A program made the translations under genes and the position numbers. Below the pieces are notes generated by a model. It saw nothing but the letters and a program-made list of their open reading frames with translations, searched no databases and had not been told where the DNA came from. Source: Thermoflexus sp040289485 (GTDB lineage Bacteria > Chloroflexota > Anaerolineae > Thermoflexales > Thermoflexaceae). From it: 64,000 nucleotides of DNA. Shown here piece by piece: positions 52,048 through 61,613 of the stretch (the first letter of the stretch is position 1; the number at the start of each line of letters is the position of its first letter). Where the stretch lies: NCBI RefSeq assembly GCF_040289485.1, contig NZ_PSLG01000004.1, forward strand, positions 1 through 64,000. Direction: 5' to 3'.

Positions 52048-54192
52048 TCAGAAGCCGATCAGCATGGGCGCCACGGTATAGAGGACAATGAAGCCCAAGA
52101 TGCCCAGCACCACCACCAGCAGGTAGTTTTGGACCAGCCCGGTCTGCAGGGCCCGCAGCTCCCGGCCGGCGGCCTTGACGGCCTCCCCGATCCCGTCGCC
52201 GATGCCGTTGACCACCACGCGGTCGAAGAGCCGCAAGGCGGCGCCCATCGACCATACGGCGTCGGCGATCCCGTGCAGGAGCCCGTCGATCACCACCCGG
52301 TCCATAAAGAGGGCCACCGCCCGCTCGGCCAGCCAGAGGGTGGGCCGCACAAAGAGCAGATGATACAAGTCGTCGATATACCAGCGGTTCTTCAGGAAGG
52401 TGTAGACGGGGCCCAGGCGAGCCAGGGGATCGGGGGCGCCAGCGGCCAGGGGACGCCGCCCGTAAACCCACCAACCCAAGAACAGACCGGCCAGCGCGAT
52501 CGCCGAGGAAAGCAAGACGGGAGCCGGGTGGAAAGGCAGCGCCTCCGGGTGCTCTAGGAGGGTCCCCCCCACGAACGCGTGGAACCAGTTCCTGCCCACA
52601 AGACCGCTCAGGACGGGGAAGCCCTCCGGCACCCCGACGAACCCGCCGAGCAGGGCGAAGAAGGCCAGGAACACCAGCGGGAAGATCATCGCGCCAGGGC
52701 TCTCCTCCGCGTGGGCCGCAGCGGCCGTCCGAGGCTCCCCCAGGAAGGTGAGGGCGATCTGGCGCATCGTATAGAAGCCGGTGAGGAGGGCCGCCGTCGC
52801 CAGGAGCAGGAAGACCAGGAGCGGAAGAACCTCCCCTTTCTCAAAAGCCCCGCGGAAGGCCTCCCCCAGGATCTCGTCCTTGCTCCAGAAACCCGCCGTG
52901 ATCAAGGGGAACCCGGCCAGGGAAAGCCCGCCGGCCAGGAAGGTCCAGAAGGTCACCGGCATCCGCCGGCTCAGGCCGCCCATGTTGAACATGTCGTTGG
53001 GGTCGAAAGGTTCCCCATGGCCTTTGTGGCTGCCGGCGGGATGATGGCCGTGCTCCACGGCGTGGATGACGGAGCCGGAGCCCAGGAAGAGCAAGGCCTT
53101 AAAGAAGGCGTGGGTGATGAGATGGAAAGCCGCCGCCACATAGGCCCCGATCCCCACGGCAGCCAGCATATAACCCAGTTGAGAGATAGTGGAATAGGCC
53201 AGCACCCGCTTGATGTCGTTCTGGGCCATGCCCATGGTGGCGGCCATGAACGCTGTGAAGGCGCCGATCAAGGCCACCACCCAGAAAGCGGCCTCGCCCC
53301 CCAGGCCGTGCTGCCCGGCCTGCAGGAGCGGGAACATACGGATGGTGGTGTAAACCCCGGCCGAGACCATGGTGGCGGCGTGGATCATCGCGCTGACGGG
53401 GGTGGGGCCTTCCATCGCGTCCGGCAACCACACGTGCAGCGGGAACTGGGCGCTCTTGCCCACCGTCCCGGCGAAGAGCAGCAGCGAGGCCAAAGCGGCC
53501 ACCGAGAGCCCGGCCACGTAAGAGGGCGTCTCCGCCAGCGCCTTCAGGGTCTCCGGGTTCCGCAGGATGTCGTGGAAGTTCAACGTCCCGGTCTGGGCAT
53601 AGAGGTAGGCGATGCCCAGAAGCATCACCACGTCGCCCACGCGGGTGGTCATGAACGCCTTCACGGCGGCGCGGTAGGCCGAGGGCTTGCGGAACCAGAA
53701 GCCGATGAGGGCGTAGGAGCAGAAGCCCATCACCTCCCAGCCGATGAATAGCATCAGGAGGTTGTCGGCCACCACGAGCAACAGCATCGCCGCCTCAAAG
53801 AGGGAGAGGAGGGCGAAGAAGCGGCTGTAGTGGGGATCCCCCGCCATGTAGCCGACGCTGTAGATGAAGATCATCAACGAGACCAGGGGCACCATAAACA
53901 GCATCACCGCCCCCAGGGGATCCACCAACACGCCGAACTCCAGGGGCCGCGCCCCGACCGGCAGCCAGACGATACGCGCGGCGATGGGATGCTCTCCGAG
54001 GTGCTCGGTTCGGATGGCGGCCCAGAACACCACCTGGGAGAGGACGAAGGAGATGGCCACCGAGAGGATGGCTAGGGTGTGGCTGAGCCGCTTCCAGCGA
54101 TTGGCGACAAGGGCGATCAGGCCGAAGGCGATGAAAGGCGGCCATGGGATGAGGGCCACCAACAACGGCAGGAGCGTTCCCTGGGTCTCCAT
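52048..54192 (-). CDS. nuoL: NADH-quinone oxidoreductase subunit L
   Basis: A 714-residue distal antiporter-like subunit. Seen: GKSAQFPLHVWLPDAMEGPTPVSAMIHAATMV with the key lysine, a His-rich matrix-side loop (VEHGHHPAGSHKGHGE), and the C-terminal long lateral helix plus final anchor (NYLLVVVLGILGFIVLY). It is about 100 residues longer than E. coli NuoL (613), mainly in the C-terminal third. Start ATG 54192 follows GAGGTGGAG. Confidence 0.96.
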   Translation of the reverse strand: METQGTLLPLLVALIPWPPFIAFGLIALVANRWKRLSHTLAILSVAISFVLSQVVFWAAIRTEHLGEHPIAARIVWLPVGARPLEFGVLVDPLGAVMLFMVPLVSLMIFIYSVGYMAGDPHYSRFFALLSLFEAAMLLLVVADNLLMLFIGWEVMGFCSYALIGFWFRKPSAYRAAVKAFMTTRVGDVVMLLGIAYLYAQTGTLNFHDILRNPETLKALAETPSYVAGLSVAALASLLLFAGTVGKSAQFPLHVWLPDAMEGPTPVSAMIHAATMVSAGVYTTIRMFPLLQAGQHGLGGEAAFWVVALIGAFTAFMAATMGMAQNDIKRVLAYSTISQLGYMLAAVGIGAYVAAAFHLITHAFFKALLFLGSGSVIHAVEHGHHPAGSHKGHGEPFDPNDMFNMGGLSRRMPVTFWTFLAGGLSLAGFPLITAGFWSKDEILGEAFRGAFEKGEVLPLLVFLLLATAALLTGFYTMRQIALTFLGEPRTAAAAHAEESPGAMIFPLVFLAFFALLGGFVGVPEGFPVLSGLVGRNWFHAFVGGTLLEHPEALPFHPAPVLLSSAIALAGLFLGWWVYGRRPLAAGAPDPLARLGPVYTFLKNRWYIDDLYHLLFVRPTLWLAERAVALFMDRVVIDGLLHGIADAVWSMGAALRLFDRVVVNGIGDGIGEAVKAAGRELRALQTGLVQNYLLVVVLGILGFIVLYTVAPMLIGF

Positions 54193-54211
54193 CCGGCTCC
54201 ACCTCGTGGGG

Positions 54212-54520
54212 TTAACCCTTCAGAAGATCGATGTTCTCAACGTCCACCGTCTCCCGGTTGCGATAGGTGCTAATGATCAACGCCAGGCCGGCCGCTGCCT
54301 CCGCCGCCGCCACCACCAGGACGAAGAGGGCGAAAGCCTGCCCCGTGGTCGCCGCGGGATGCAGATACCGCCAGAAGGCCACCAGGGTGATGTTGACGGC
54401 GTTCAACATCAGTTCGATGGCCATCAGGATGGCGATGGCGTTCCGCCGGGCCAGCACCCCATAGACCCCTGTGCAGAAGAGCGCCGCCGCCACCAGCAGA
54501 TATGCGCTCAGGGATACCAT
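54212..54520 (-). CDS. nuoK: NADH-quinone oxidoreductase subunit K
   Basis: A 102-residue three-helix subunit. It has the conserved membrane glutamate in MAIELMLNAVNI and a second acidic site in VVAAAEAAAGLAL. It ends 19 bp before nuoL. GAGGAGG precedes the ATG. Confidence 0.96.
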   Translation of the reverse strand: MVSLSAYLLVAAALFCTGVYGVLARRNAIAILMAIELMLNAVNITLVAFWRYLHPAATTGQAFALFVLVVAAAEAAAGLALIISTYRNRETVDVENIDLLKG

Positions 54521-54595
54521 CCCGGATCCTCCTCACGAGGCGCAGATGTCACCGACCGACACCAGGCTCGCGATGGCGCCTTCCCCATCATGGCC

Positions 54596-55096
54596 CTAGC
54601 GCTTCTCCCGGGCGATGAAGATGGCCCCCACCAGCGCCGCCAGGATCATCACCGAAGCCAGCTCGAAGGGCAAGGCGAACTGCACGGGGTCCACCAGGGA
54701 GCGGCCCAGGGCCTCAATGGCATCGCCGGGCACCGGGGGGGCCGCCTGGGGCCACGGGAAGCCCGCCAGCACAGGGGCCAGGAGCAGGAAAAAGAGCCCG
54801 GCGATCACCGCGGCCGCCAGGCTCTGGTTGTTCAAGGGCGGGCCCGGGTTGCGGGCCATGCCCCGCGTGAGCATGACGGCGAAGATGATCAGGATGGAGA
54901 TCGCCCCGATATAGATCAGCACCTGGACCCCCGCCAGGAACTCCGCCTCCAGGAGCACGAACAGCCCCGCCACGCCCACGAGGGACAGGATCAGGTAGAG
55001 GACCGCGTGGAAAAGATGGCGGCTGAGCACGGTCATCAGGCCTGCCCCCAGGGTCAACAGCGCAAACAGGAGAAACATCCCCTGCAACAGCGTCAT
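54596..55096 (-). CDS. nuoJ: NADH-quinone oxidoreductase subunit J
   Basis: A 166-residue membrane subunit with five hydrophobic helices. Conserved AEFLAGVQVLIYIGAISILIIFAVML contains the helix-3 region that links the quinone cavity to the antiporters. It lies 24 bp after nuoH and 75 bp before nuoK. Confidence 0.95.
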   Translation of the reverse strand: MTLLQGMFLLFALLTLGAGLMTVLSRHLFHAVLYLILSLVGVAGLFVLLEAEFLAGVQVLIYIGAISILIIFAVMLTRGMARNPGPPLNNQSLAAAVIAGLFFLLLAPVLAGFPWPQAAPPVPGDAIEALGRSLVDPVQFALPFELASVMILAALVGAIFIAREKR

Positions 55097-55120
55097 CGCC
55101 GGTCGCTCCTCTCGGTGGGA

Positions 55121-56332
55121 TCAATGCACCGGGGCCGCCGCCTCCACCGGCTCCGCCTCCTCCGCAGGGGCCATCGCCGCCATGCGGGCCCGGCGCCCCA
55201 GATAGCCCACCAGGGCCAGGGCCCCGACGAGCATCACCCAGTTGAAGGCGGCAAGGGCCGCCGCCCATGTCCCGCCGGACACCCCGGCCGCCCGCAGCCC
55301 CTTGTCCAGGAGGGCCACCCCGATCAGGTTGAGGATCATCAGCGGCGTGAGGAACTTCCAGTTGAGGTTGAGCATCTGGTCGATCCGGATGCGCGGCAAC
55401 GTCGCCCGTAGCCAGAAGAACAGGAAGATCCCCACCCCCATCTTGATCAGCGTCCACAGATAGGGCGGCAACCAGGGGCCCCGCCAGCCGCCCAGGAAGA
55501 GGACAGCGAAGAGGGCCGAGACCACAAGGGCGTGGACGAACTCGCCCAGGAAGACCAGGGCGAACTTCATCCCACTGTATTCGATGTGGAAACCGGCCAC
55601 GATCTCGGATTCTGCCTCCAGAAGATCAAAGGGGGTTCGGCCGACCTCCGCCACACCGGACGCAAAGAACACCAGCGCCGCGAGGGGGAGGACCAGGATG
55701 TAGGGCACATCCTGGGCGAGGACGATGCCCACGGTGGACATGGTGCCCGCGATCATCACCACGGTCACCACGCTGAAGACCGAGGGGATCTCGTAACTGA
55801 TCAGTTGAGCCACCGCCCGGAAGGCCCCGAGGAGGGCGTATTTGTTGTTGCTCCCCCATCCGGCCATCAACACCCCCACCAGGGCCCCCGCCCCCACCGC
55901 CAGGGCGTAAAGCACCCCGATGTTGAGATCCGCACCGATGGCCCCCGGCCCGAAGGGGATCACCACCAGGGGTGCCACGGCGCACGTGGCGATGATCAGC
56001 GGGGCCAGGTTGTAGACCCAGCGGTCAGCCCCAACCGGCATGGTGTCCTCTTTGGTGAGCAATTTGATGCCATCGGCCACCGGCTGGAGGAGCCCATAGG
56101 GCCCGGCCACGTTCGGCCCCAGACGATCCTGGAAGCGGGCTACAACCTTGCGTTCCACATAGGTGAGCAGAGCGAACCCGATGAGCCCGAAGTTGGCCAG
56201 GAGGAAGGCCTTGATCAGCCCCACGATCAGGACCACGGCCCACTCCGGAAGCCCTAGCCCCCGCAGGAACCCATACAGCCAAGCTCCCAAGTAAGGCAGC
56301 AAGTTATAAAGGAGGTCGTAGATCCGTTCCAT
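55121..56332 (-). CDS. nuoH: NADH-quinone oxidoreductase subunit H
   Basis: A 403-residue subunit forming the quinone channel at the junction of the two arms. Seen: YVERKVVARFQDRLGPNVAGPYGLLQPVADGIKLLTKED and the acidic loop GRTPFDLLEAESEIVAGFHIEYSG. The C-terminus is extended by an Ala/Glu/Pro-rich tail. ATG 56332 is used; a GTG four codons upstream is possible. Confidence 0.96.
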   Translation of the reverse strand: MERIYDLLYNLLPYLGAWLYGFLRGLGLPEWAVVLIVGLIKAFLLANFGLIGFALLTYVERKVVARFQDRLGPNVAGPYGLLQPVADGIKLLTKEDTMPVGADRWVYNLAPLIIATCAVAPLVVIPFGPGAIGADLNIGVLYALAVGAGALVGVLMAGWGSNNKYALLGAFRAVAQLISYEIPSVFSVVTVVMIAGTMSTVGIVLAQDVPYILVLPLAALVFFASGVAEVGRTPFDLLEAESEIVAGFHIEYSGMKFALVFLGEFVHALVVSALFAVLFLGGWRGPWLPPYLWTLIKMGVGIFLFFWLRATLPRIRIDQMLNLNWKFLTPLMILNLIGVALLDKGLRAAGVSGGTWAAALAAFNWVMLVGALALVGYLGRRARMAAMAPAEEAEPVEAAAPVH

Positions 56333-56400
56333 GGCGCGCTTCACCCCCCGTGACGAACGCTCCGGCAGATCCCCTGACCAGCCCGGCCCATCTCAAGGCC

Positions 56401-56757
56401 TCAGACCCACTCCAACGACCCCTTCCGCCAGGCATACAGCAGACCGCCCAACAGAAGGAGCAAAAAGAGGGCCATCTCGACCACGGCATAAAACCCCAGC
56501 CGGTTATACGCGACCGCCCACGGGAACAGGAAGACGGCCTCTACGTCGAAGAGGACAAAGATAAGGGCGAAGATATAATACTGGGCGCGGAACTGGACCC
56601 ACGCATCGCCGACTGTCTGAACACCGCACTCGTAGGTTTCCAGTTTCAGCGGGTTGGGTTTCTTGGGCCGCAACAGCCACCAGAGGAGGAGGGTGGCCCC
56701 CAGCAACACCACTGTCACCACGAGGAACAGGCCGACCAGCGCATACGCTTGCAGCAC
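56401..56757 (-). CDS. nuoA: NADH-quinone oxidoreductase subunit A
   Basis: A 118-residue three-helix subunit with the conserved loop LETYECGVQTVGDAWVQFRAQYY and the acidic helix FDVEAVFLFPW. GTG 56757 is taken as start because AAGGAGG sits 5-6 nt upstream and the length fits the family; a longer frame begins upstream but would cover the promoter. It is first in the nuoA-H-J-K-L-M-M-N operon, away from nuoB. Confidence 0.95.
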   Translation of the reverse strand: MLQAYALVGLFLVVTVVLLGATLLLWWLLRPKKPNPLKLETYECGVQTVGDAWVQFRAQYYIFALIFVLFDVEAVFLFPWAVAYNRLGFYAVVEMALFLLLLLGGLLYAWRKGSLEWV

Positions 56758-56768
56758 GGGCCGCCTCC

Positions 56769-56786
56769 TTGTTGCGGACATCACAA
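56769..56786 (-). promoter_or_regulatory. candidate Rex operator at nuoA
   Basis: On the minus strand the 18-mer reads TTGTGATGTCCGCAACAA, i.e. TTGTGA-N7-AACAA; compared with TTGTG-N8-CACAA nine of ten half-site bases match with exact spacing. It lies between the -10 and the ribosome site, a typical repressor position. Confidence 0.5.
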
Positions 56787-56796
56787 ACACGTTGCG

Positions 56797-56825
56797 ATTA
56801 TAGCATAGGCTCCCGGTGGGATCAA
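56797..56825 (-). promoter_or_regulatory. promoter of the nuoA operon
   Basis: On the minus strand TTGATC (56820-56825) and TATAAT (56797-56802) are 17 bp apart, and TGC precedes the -10 (TGCTATAAT). It sits right beside the start of the divergent glycosyltransferase-like gene. Confidence 0.75.
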
Positions 56826-56842
56826 GGCACCTGGACGGCGCC

Positions 56843-57967
56843 ATGCGCATCGGACTGGTAGACCCCCAAGCCACCGCCGAACGGCAAGCGTGGATCAGCG
56901 GTTGGGCCCGTCGGAGCCGCCATCAGATCCTGCCATTTGTGCTGCCGGCTTCCGGGCCGGCTCCGATAGCGCCCTCGACCTTCGGTGAACGGGCCGAGCG
57001 GTTGGCCCGCCGCCTCCGACGATGGCTGACCGGTTCCGGGGCGCGGAATCCCGCCCGGGAACCGATGGGCCTGCCGGATCTCCTGCTCCTCACGGACGGG
57101 CTGGATGGGTCCGTGTTCCGGGAGGCCTTGGAGGATGTGCTGGGGGATGTGCCCCTCTGGGTGTATTGGCACCGCAGCGCGCTGGCCCATCCCGACCCAC
57201 CGCCCCCCGAGATCGCCGCGGTGGAGATCCGCACCGCCCGATCCGCCCACGCCCTCCTGTTCTACGCAGAGGGCCAACGCCGGCGCTTCCTGGAGCGCCT
57301 GCGCCAGCAGGCCTCTGAAGCCCTCCCGTCGGTCGAAACCAAGGCCCACGTCCTCCCGCCCGGCTTCGATCCGGAGCGACCGCCGGCCGGGACGCCCATC
57401 CTCTCCCGCCGGCTGCCCGAACCGCTGATCCTCTGGATCGACCGCGGAGGGCCCGAGGAGCCGGATCTTCTGGCGGCGGCCCTCACCAGCCTGGGGCCCC
57501 GACCGCCGGCCTTCCGGCTGCTGGCCCTGAACGAGAACCCCGAGGCGGAAAGCCATCGGGCGGCCCGCTGGCCGCTGGCGATCCGAGAGCGCCTGTTGGG
57601 GATCCTCCGCCCGGGGGACCCGGAGGCAGCTGCCTGGGCGTCGGGGGCCCGCTTGATCCTGGAAACCGCCCGCGGGGGGCCCTCCCCCATCGCCCTGATG
57701 ACCTTCGCGGCTCAGGGCCCCTGGCCCCTGGTTCCCTCCGACTCCGGCTTCCTGGACCTCCTTCCGGAACCGCTGCGGCCGCTGTGCGCCTACGAGGCCC
57801 CTGAGGCCCTGGCCGGCCACCTGGCCCGGGTGCTGACCGCCGGGCCGCCGGAGGATCCCAGCGTCATCCGTCACGCCCTCCTCCCTTACACGTGGCCGGC
57901 CCTCGCCCCCTGCTACGATGCCATGTGCGAAGGCGCCTTCCATCAGCGATCGTCCCGGGCCACCTGA
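56843..57967 (+). CDS. DUF3524-like (tRNA-queuosine mannosyltransferase-related) GT-B glycosyltransferase
   Basis: A 374-residue protein. The N-terminus (RIGLVDPQATAERQAWISGWARRSRH) and the segment LLLLTDGLDGS...VPLWVYWHRSALAHP follow the layout of DUF3524/tRNA-queuosine mannosyltransferase proteins, including a substrate-loop 'YxH...' element. HVLPPGFDPER precedes a likely C-terminal Rossmann half. The usual H-x-x-Q-x-x-YP pattern is altered to HRSALAHP, so it is divergent. Family membership is inferred by eye. The ATG 56843 has no strong ribosome site; an earlier in-frame start at 56816 is possible. Its 3' end overlaps the convergent HD gene by 25 bp. Confidence 0.5.
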   Translation: MRIGLVDPQATAERQAWISGWARRSRHQILPFVLPASGPAPIAPSTFGERAERLARRLRRWLTGSGARNPAREPMGLPDLLLLTDGLDGSVFREALEDVLGDVPLWVYWHRSALAHPDPPPPEIAAVEIRTARSAHALLFYAEGQRRRFLERLRQQASEALPSVETKAHVLPPGFDPERPPAGTPILSRRLPEPLILWIDRGGPEEPDLLAAALTSLGPRPPAFRLLALNENPEAESHRAARWPLAIRERLLGILRPGDPEAAAWASGARLILETARGGPSPIALMTFAAQGPWPLVPSDSGFLDLLPEPLRPLCAYEAPEALAGHLARVLTAGPPEDPSVIRHALLPYTWPALAPCYDAMCEGAFHQRSSRAT

Positions 57968-58866
57968 AACCGGCCGTTCTCGAAGACCACCCGCTGAACG
58001 ATCCGCTGGTCCGCCAATGGGGTCTCCGGCCGGGCACGGACCACGATGCGCACCTGGTCCCTCAAGGGGGTCACCACCACCTTACGTGCCAGGATCTCCT
58101 GAACCTGGAAGATGCCGGCCGAGTTGCTGAGATAAACCACAATCTCGATGGGGAGGTCACCCCCATCCCGGATCTCCACCTCATCGACTGCCAGCGCCGA
58201 GACCGAATGGATATCCACCTTCCCCAGGTCAAAGGCGGCCCGGCCGCGCCCCTTGGTCATATCGGTGCCATCGGCGATGGCCACCACAGAGGCCTCCACA
58301 GTCAACGGAGGGGGCGAGCCGTCGTGGCTGGCGATACACGAGAGGATGAACCCGGCGATCAACTGCTCCTGCTCCGGATCCGGGTAGATCTCGGGGAGCC
58401 AGCGCGGCAGCAACTGGGCGGCCAGCATCACCCCGTATTCGATGTGGCCGACACGATGGATCATATTGCCGATGTCATGCAGCATCTCCGCCGCCAGGAC
58501 CACCAGGAAGGCGTCGTCGACGTCCCCCGCCCCCGAGGAGACCACATCGAACGGGATGGCGTGTTGTCGAAGCAGCGCCATCATCTGCATGGCCGCCGCT
58601 GTGGCCACGCGGGCGTGGACAGGGCCATGATCGTTGTAGTTCAGTTTGTAGACGGCCATATAGTTGGCCAGATCCCAGCAGGCGTCGAGCCGCGGATCCT
58701 GCACCAGGCGCTCATAGAGGTGGGCCGCCTTCGGATAATCGGCCACGATCCGCCAGATCGTCGCATCCGCCCGCTCAGCCAGTTGCTGGTAGTCCGGGGC
58801 GATCTCGATGACCACGCCGTGGTCACGATAAGAAATCGATCGCCGCGGCACCCGAACCTTGCTCAT
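57943..58866 (-). CDS. HD-domain phosphohydrolase family protein
   Basis: A 307-residue protein with an HD fold: NDHGPVHARVA (first histidine), EMLHDIGNMIHRVGHIEYG (the HD pair), IASHDGSPPPL and a later aspartate in VVAIADGTDMTKGRGR. Residues after about 210 form an extra beta-rich domain (EIRDGGDLPIEIVVYL). HD proteins of this type hydrolyse nucleotides or phosphoesters; the substrate is unknown. ATG 58866 follows AAGGAGG. It is 38 bp after mutS and probably co-transcribed with it. Confidence 0.8.
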   Translation of the reverse strand: MSKVRVPRRSISYRDHGVVIEIAPDYQQLAERADATIWRIVADYPKAAHLYERLVQDPRLDACWDLANYMAVYKLNYNDHGPVHARVATAAAMQMMALLRQHAIPFDVVSSGAGDVDDAFLVVLAAEMLHDIGNMIHRVGHIEYGVMLAAQLLPRWLPEIYPDPEQEQLIAGFILSCIASHDGSPPPLTVEASVVAIADGTDMTKGRGRAAFDLGKVDIHSVSALAVDEVEIRDGGDLPIEIVVYLSNSAGIFQVQEILARKVVVTPLRDQVRIVVRARPETPLADQRIVQRVVFENGRFQVARDDR

Positions 58867-58904
58867 CCCAGGGCCTCCTTTCGCACCCATGGACACGGGT
58901 CCCT

Positions 58905-61535
58905 TCATGCGGGATCCTTCCCTGGCTCCGCCGACATCTGGCGGTCCGCCCCCTCTTCCAGAAGCCCTCTCAATTCGTAGAGTTTGTGCAAGGCCTCGAG
59001 GGGCGAGAGGCTCTCCGGATCCAGCCGGCGCAGTGCGTGGATGACCGGATGTTCCACGAAGAGGGGAAGCGGCGCGGCGGGGGGCATCCGCGGACGCACG
59101 GCCGGCTCCCCCCGCTCCAGGCGGGCCAGCAGCTCCCGGGCCCGTCGGATCACGGGACGGGGCAGGCCGGCCAGTTCGGCGACATGGATCCCGTAACTGC
59201 GATCGGCGCCCCCGGGGCGCATCTGATAGAGGAAAACGATCCGCCCATCGATCTCGGCAGCCGCCATGTGGGCGTTGCGCACGCGGGGCAAGTAGGCGGC
59301 CAGGGCCGTCAGTTCGTGGTAATGCGTGGCGAAGAGCACCTTCGGGCGCCGGCGGGGATGGTTGTGGAGATACTCGGCCACCGCCCAGGCGATGGCCAGA
59401 CCATCGTAGGTGCTGGTCCCCCGCCCGATCTCATCCAGCACCACCAGGCTGTCGGCCGTCGCCTGATGCAGGATGTAGGCCGTCTCGCTCATCTCGACCA
59501 TGAAGGTCGAACGGCCGGCGGCCAGTTCGTCGTGGGCGCCGATGCGGGTGAAGATCCGATCCACCGGGCGCAACCGGGCCCGGGCGGCAGGGACGAAGGA
59601 GCCGACCTGGGCCATCAGCACGATCAGGGCCACCTGCCGCAGCAAGGTGCTCTTCCCCGCCATGTTCGGTCCGGTGAGGATCAGGATCCGCCCGCCTTCG
59701 TCCAGGACGATGTCGTTGGGCACGAAGCGGCCCTCCAGGGCGCGCTCGACGACCGGATGCCGGCCCTCGCGGATCTCCAAAAGGTCCTCCTCCACCAACT
59801 CGGGGCGCACATAGCGGTAGCGGGCCGCCGCCTCGGCCAGGCCGGCCACGACATCGAGATGGGCGATGGCGCGGGCGATGGCCAGCAGCCGAGGGACATC
59901 GGCCCCTGCCTGCTGGCACAGGTCGCGGAACAGCGCCGCCTCCAGTTCCGCCTGGCGGGCCTCCGCGTTCAACACCATGGCCTCAAATTCCTTCAGTTCG
60001 GGGGTGACGAACCGCTCAGCCCCGCTCAGGGTCTGCTTGCGAATGTAATCCGGGGGGACCTGGCCGGCGGCCGCCTTCGGGACTTCGATGTAATAGCCGA
60101 AGACCTTGTTGTAGCCCACCCGCAGGGTGCGGATGCCCGTCCGCTGCCGTTCCCGTTGTTCCAGAGCGGCCAGCCATGCCTGGGCGTCGCGGGCCACAGC
60201 CCGCCAGCGATCGAGTTCCTCGGAGAACCCCTCTCGGATGACGCCGCCCTCCTGCAGGGTCGGCGGCGGATCCTCGACCAAGGCGCGGTGCAAGAGGTCC
60301 AGCAAGGCCGGCATGGGCTCCAGGGCCGCGGCCGCCCGGCGCACCGCTTCACCCCCAGGGCCTTCCATGCTCACCAGGAGAGCTTGGATCGCCGGAAGGA
60401 ACCCTAGGGCCCGCCGCAACGCCGCCAGGTCCCGCGGCGAGGCCAGCCCGCTGCGCAGCCGGCCGGCCAGCCGCTCCAGGTCCGGGAACCCCCGCAGCAG
60501 CCCGGCCAGCCGCTCTCGAGCGATCGGCTGGTCCACGAAGGCCTGCACTTGATCCAGGCGGGCCTCGATGGCCGCGCGGTCCTTCAGCGGCTGCGAAAGC
60601 CACGCGCGCAGCAATCGTCCGCCCATCGGAGTGTGGGTGAAATCCAGGACGGAGAGCAGCGAGCCTCCCCGCAGGCCGCCGGCCATCCCTTCGGTCAGTT
60701 CCAGATGGCGCTGGGTGGCCGGATCCAGCACCATATAGGCCGCCGTGGTATAGACTTCCAGGGCGGTCAGCAGGGAGAGGGCCTCCGGCCGGGTCTCCCG
60801 CAGATAGGCCAGGATCGCCCCCGCGGCGCGGACGGCCAGCGGCTGGTCCTCTGCGCCGAAGGCGTGGAGGGAGGCGACCTGGAAATGCTCCAGCAGGGCA
60901 CGGCGCGCGCGACGGAGTTCGAAATGCGCGGCGTCGAAGGGGGTGAAGTGTAAATCGGCGTCTGCTGGAGGGAGGAGCGGCGGGGTGGCGGGCTCCCCGG
61001 AGACGGCTGGGAAAAGGCACTCGCGGGGAGCCACCCGCAGCCATTCGGCCTCCGCCTCTCCCCGGGCCTGCGGGCCCGTCCACTGGGTGGCGGCGAAATG
61101 CCCCGTGGTGACATCGCAATGGGCGAAGCCAACCCCCTCGGCCTCCTCCACCCAGGCTGCCAGGTAGTGAGGCCGCCGCTCTTCGAGGAGGCCGGGCTCC
61201 ATCGCTGTCCCGGGAGTCACCACCCGGACCACACGTCGGGGCATCAAGCCGTTGACCGGGTCGCCGACCTGCTCGGCGATGGCGACGCGGTAGCCCTTCT
61301 CCACCAGGCGCGCGAGGTAGGACTCCAGGGCGTGGTGGGGGACGCCCGCCATGGGCACCCGCTGGCCCTTGCCGATCGGCCGGGAGGTCAGCACCAGATC
61401 CAGTTCCCGGGCCACTACCTCGGCGTCCTCATCAAACGCCTCGTAGAAATCTCCCAGGCGGAAGAGAAGGATGGCGTCGGGATGCTGCTGTTTCAAGCTG
61501 AGATACTGCCGGCGGATGGGGGTCAGATCTTCCAT
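58905..61535 (-). CDS. mutS: DNA mismatch repair protein MutS
   Basis: An 876-residue MutS1. Mismatch-recognition motif GDFYEAF (F-x-E) is near the N-terminus, followed by the connector, lever/clamp region (LSGAERFVTPELKEFE) and the ABC-type ATPase with Walker A TGPNMAGKSTLLRQ, STFMVEMSETAYIL, Walker B LVVLDEIGRGTSTYDG and the FATHYHEL switch. C-terminal helix-turn-helix dimer region is present. The ATG 61535 gives a normal length; the frame is open upstream but lacks homology. mutL is not in the window. Confidence 0.96.
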   Translation of the reverse strand: MEDLTPIRRQYLSLKQQHPDAILLFRLGDFYEAFDEDAEVVARELDLVLTSRPIGKGQRVPMAGVPHHALESYLARLVEKGYRVAIAEQVGDPVNGLMPRRVVRVVTPGTAMEPGLLEERRPHYLAAWVEEAEGVGFAHCDVTTGHFAATQWTGPQARGEAEAEWLRVAPRECLFPAVSGEPATPPLLPPADADLHFTPFDAAHFELRRARRALLEHFQVASLHAFGAEDQPLAVRAAGAILAYLRETRPEALSLLTALEVYTTAAYMVLDPATQRHLELTEGMAGGLRGGSLLSVLDFTHTPMGGRLLRAWLSQPLKDRAAIEARLDQVQAFVDQPIARERLAGLLRGFPDLERLAGRLRSGLASPRDLAALRRALGFLPAIQALLVSMEGPGGEAVRRAAAALEPMPALLDLLHRALVEDPPPTLQEGGVIREGFSEELDRWRAVARDAQAWLAALEQRERQRTGIRTLRVGYNKVFGYYIEVPKAAAGQVPPDYIRKQTLSGAERFVTPELKEFEAMVLNAEARQAELEAALFRDLCQQAGADVPRLLAIARAIAHLDVVAGLAEAAARYRYVRPELVEEDLLEIREGRHPVVERALEGRFVPNDIVLDEGGRILILTGPNMAGKSTLLRQVALIVLMAQVGSFVPAARARLRPVDRIFTRIGAHDELAAGRSTFMVEMSETAYILHQATADSLVVLDEIGRGTSTYDGLAIAWAVAEYLHNHPRRRPKVLFATHYHELTALAAYLPRVRNAHMAAAEIDGRIVFLYQMRPGGADRSYGIHVAELAGLPRPVIRRARELLARLERGEPAVRPRMPPAAPLPLFVEHPVIHALRRLDPESLSPLEALHKLYELRGLLEEGADRQMSAEPGKDPA

Positions 61536-61613
61536 GGCCCTCGCTCCCCAAGGCGGGAGGATGCCCTCCCGGATGCCTATCATTCTATTGGAGCCACCTG
61601 CGGGGTGAAAACC

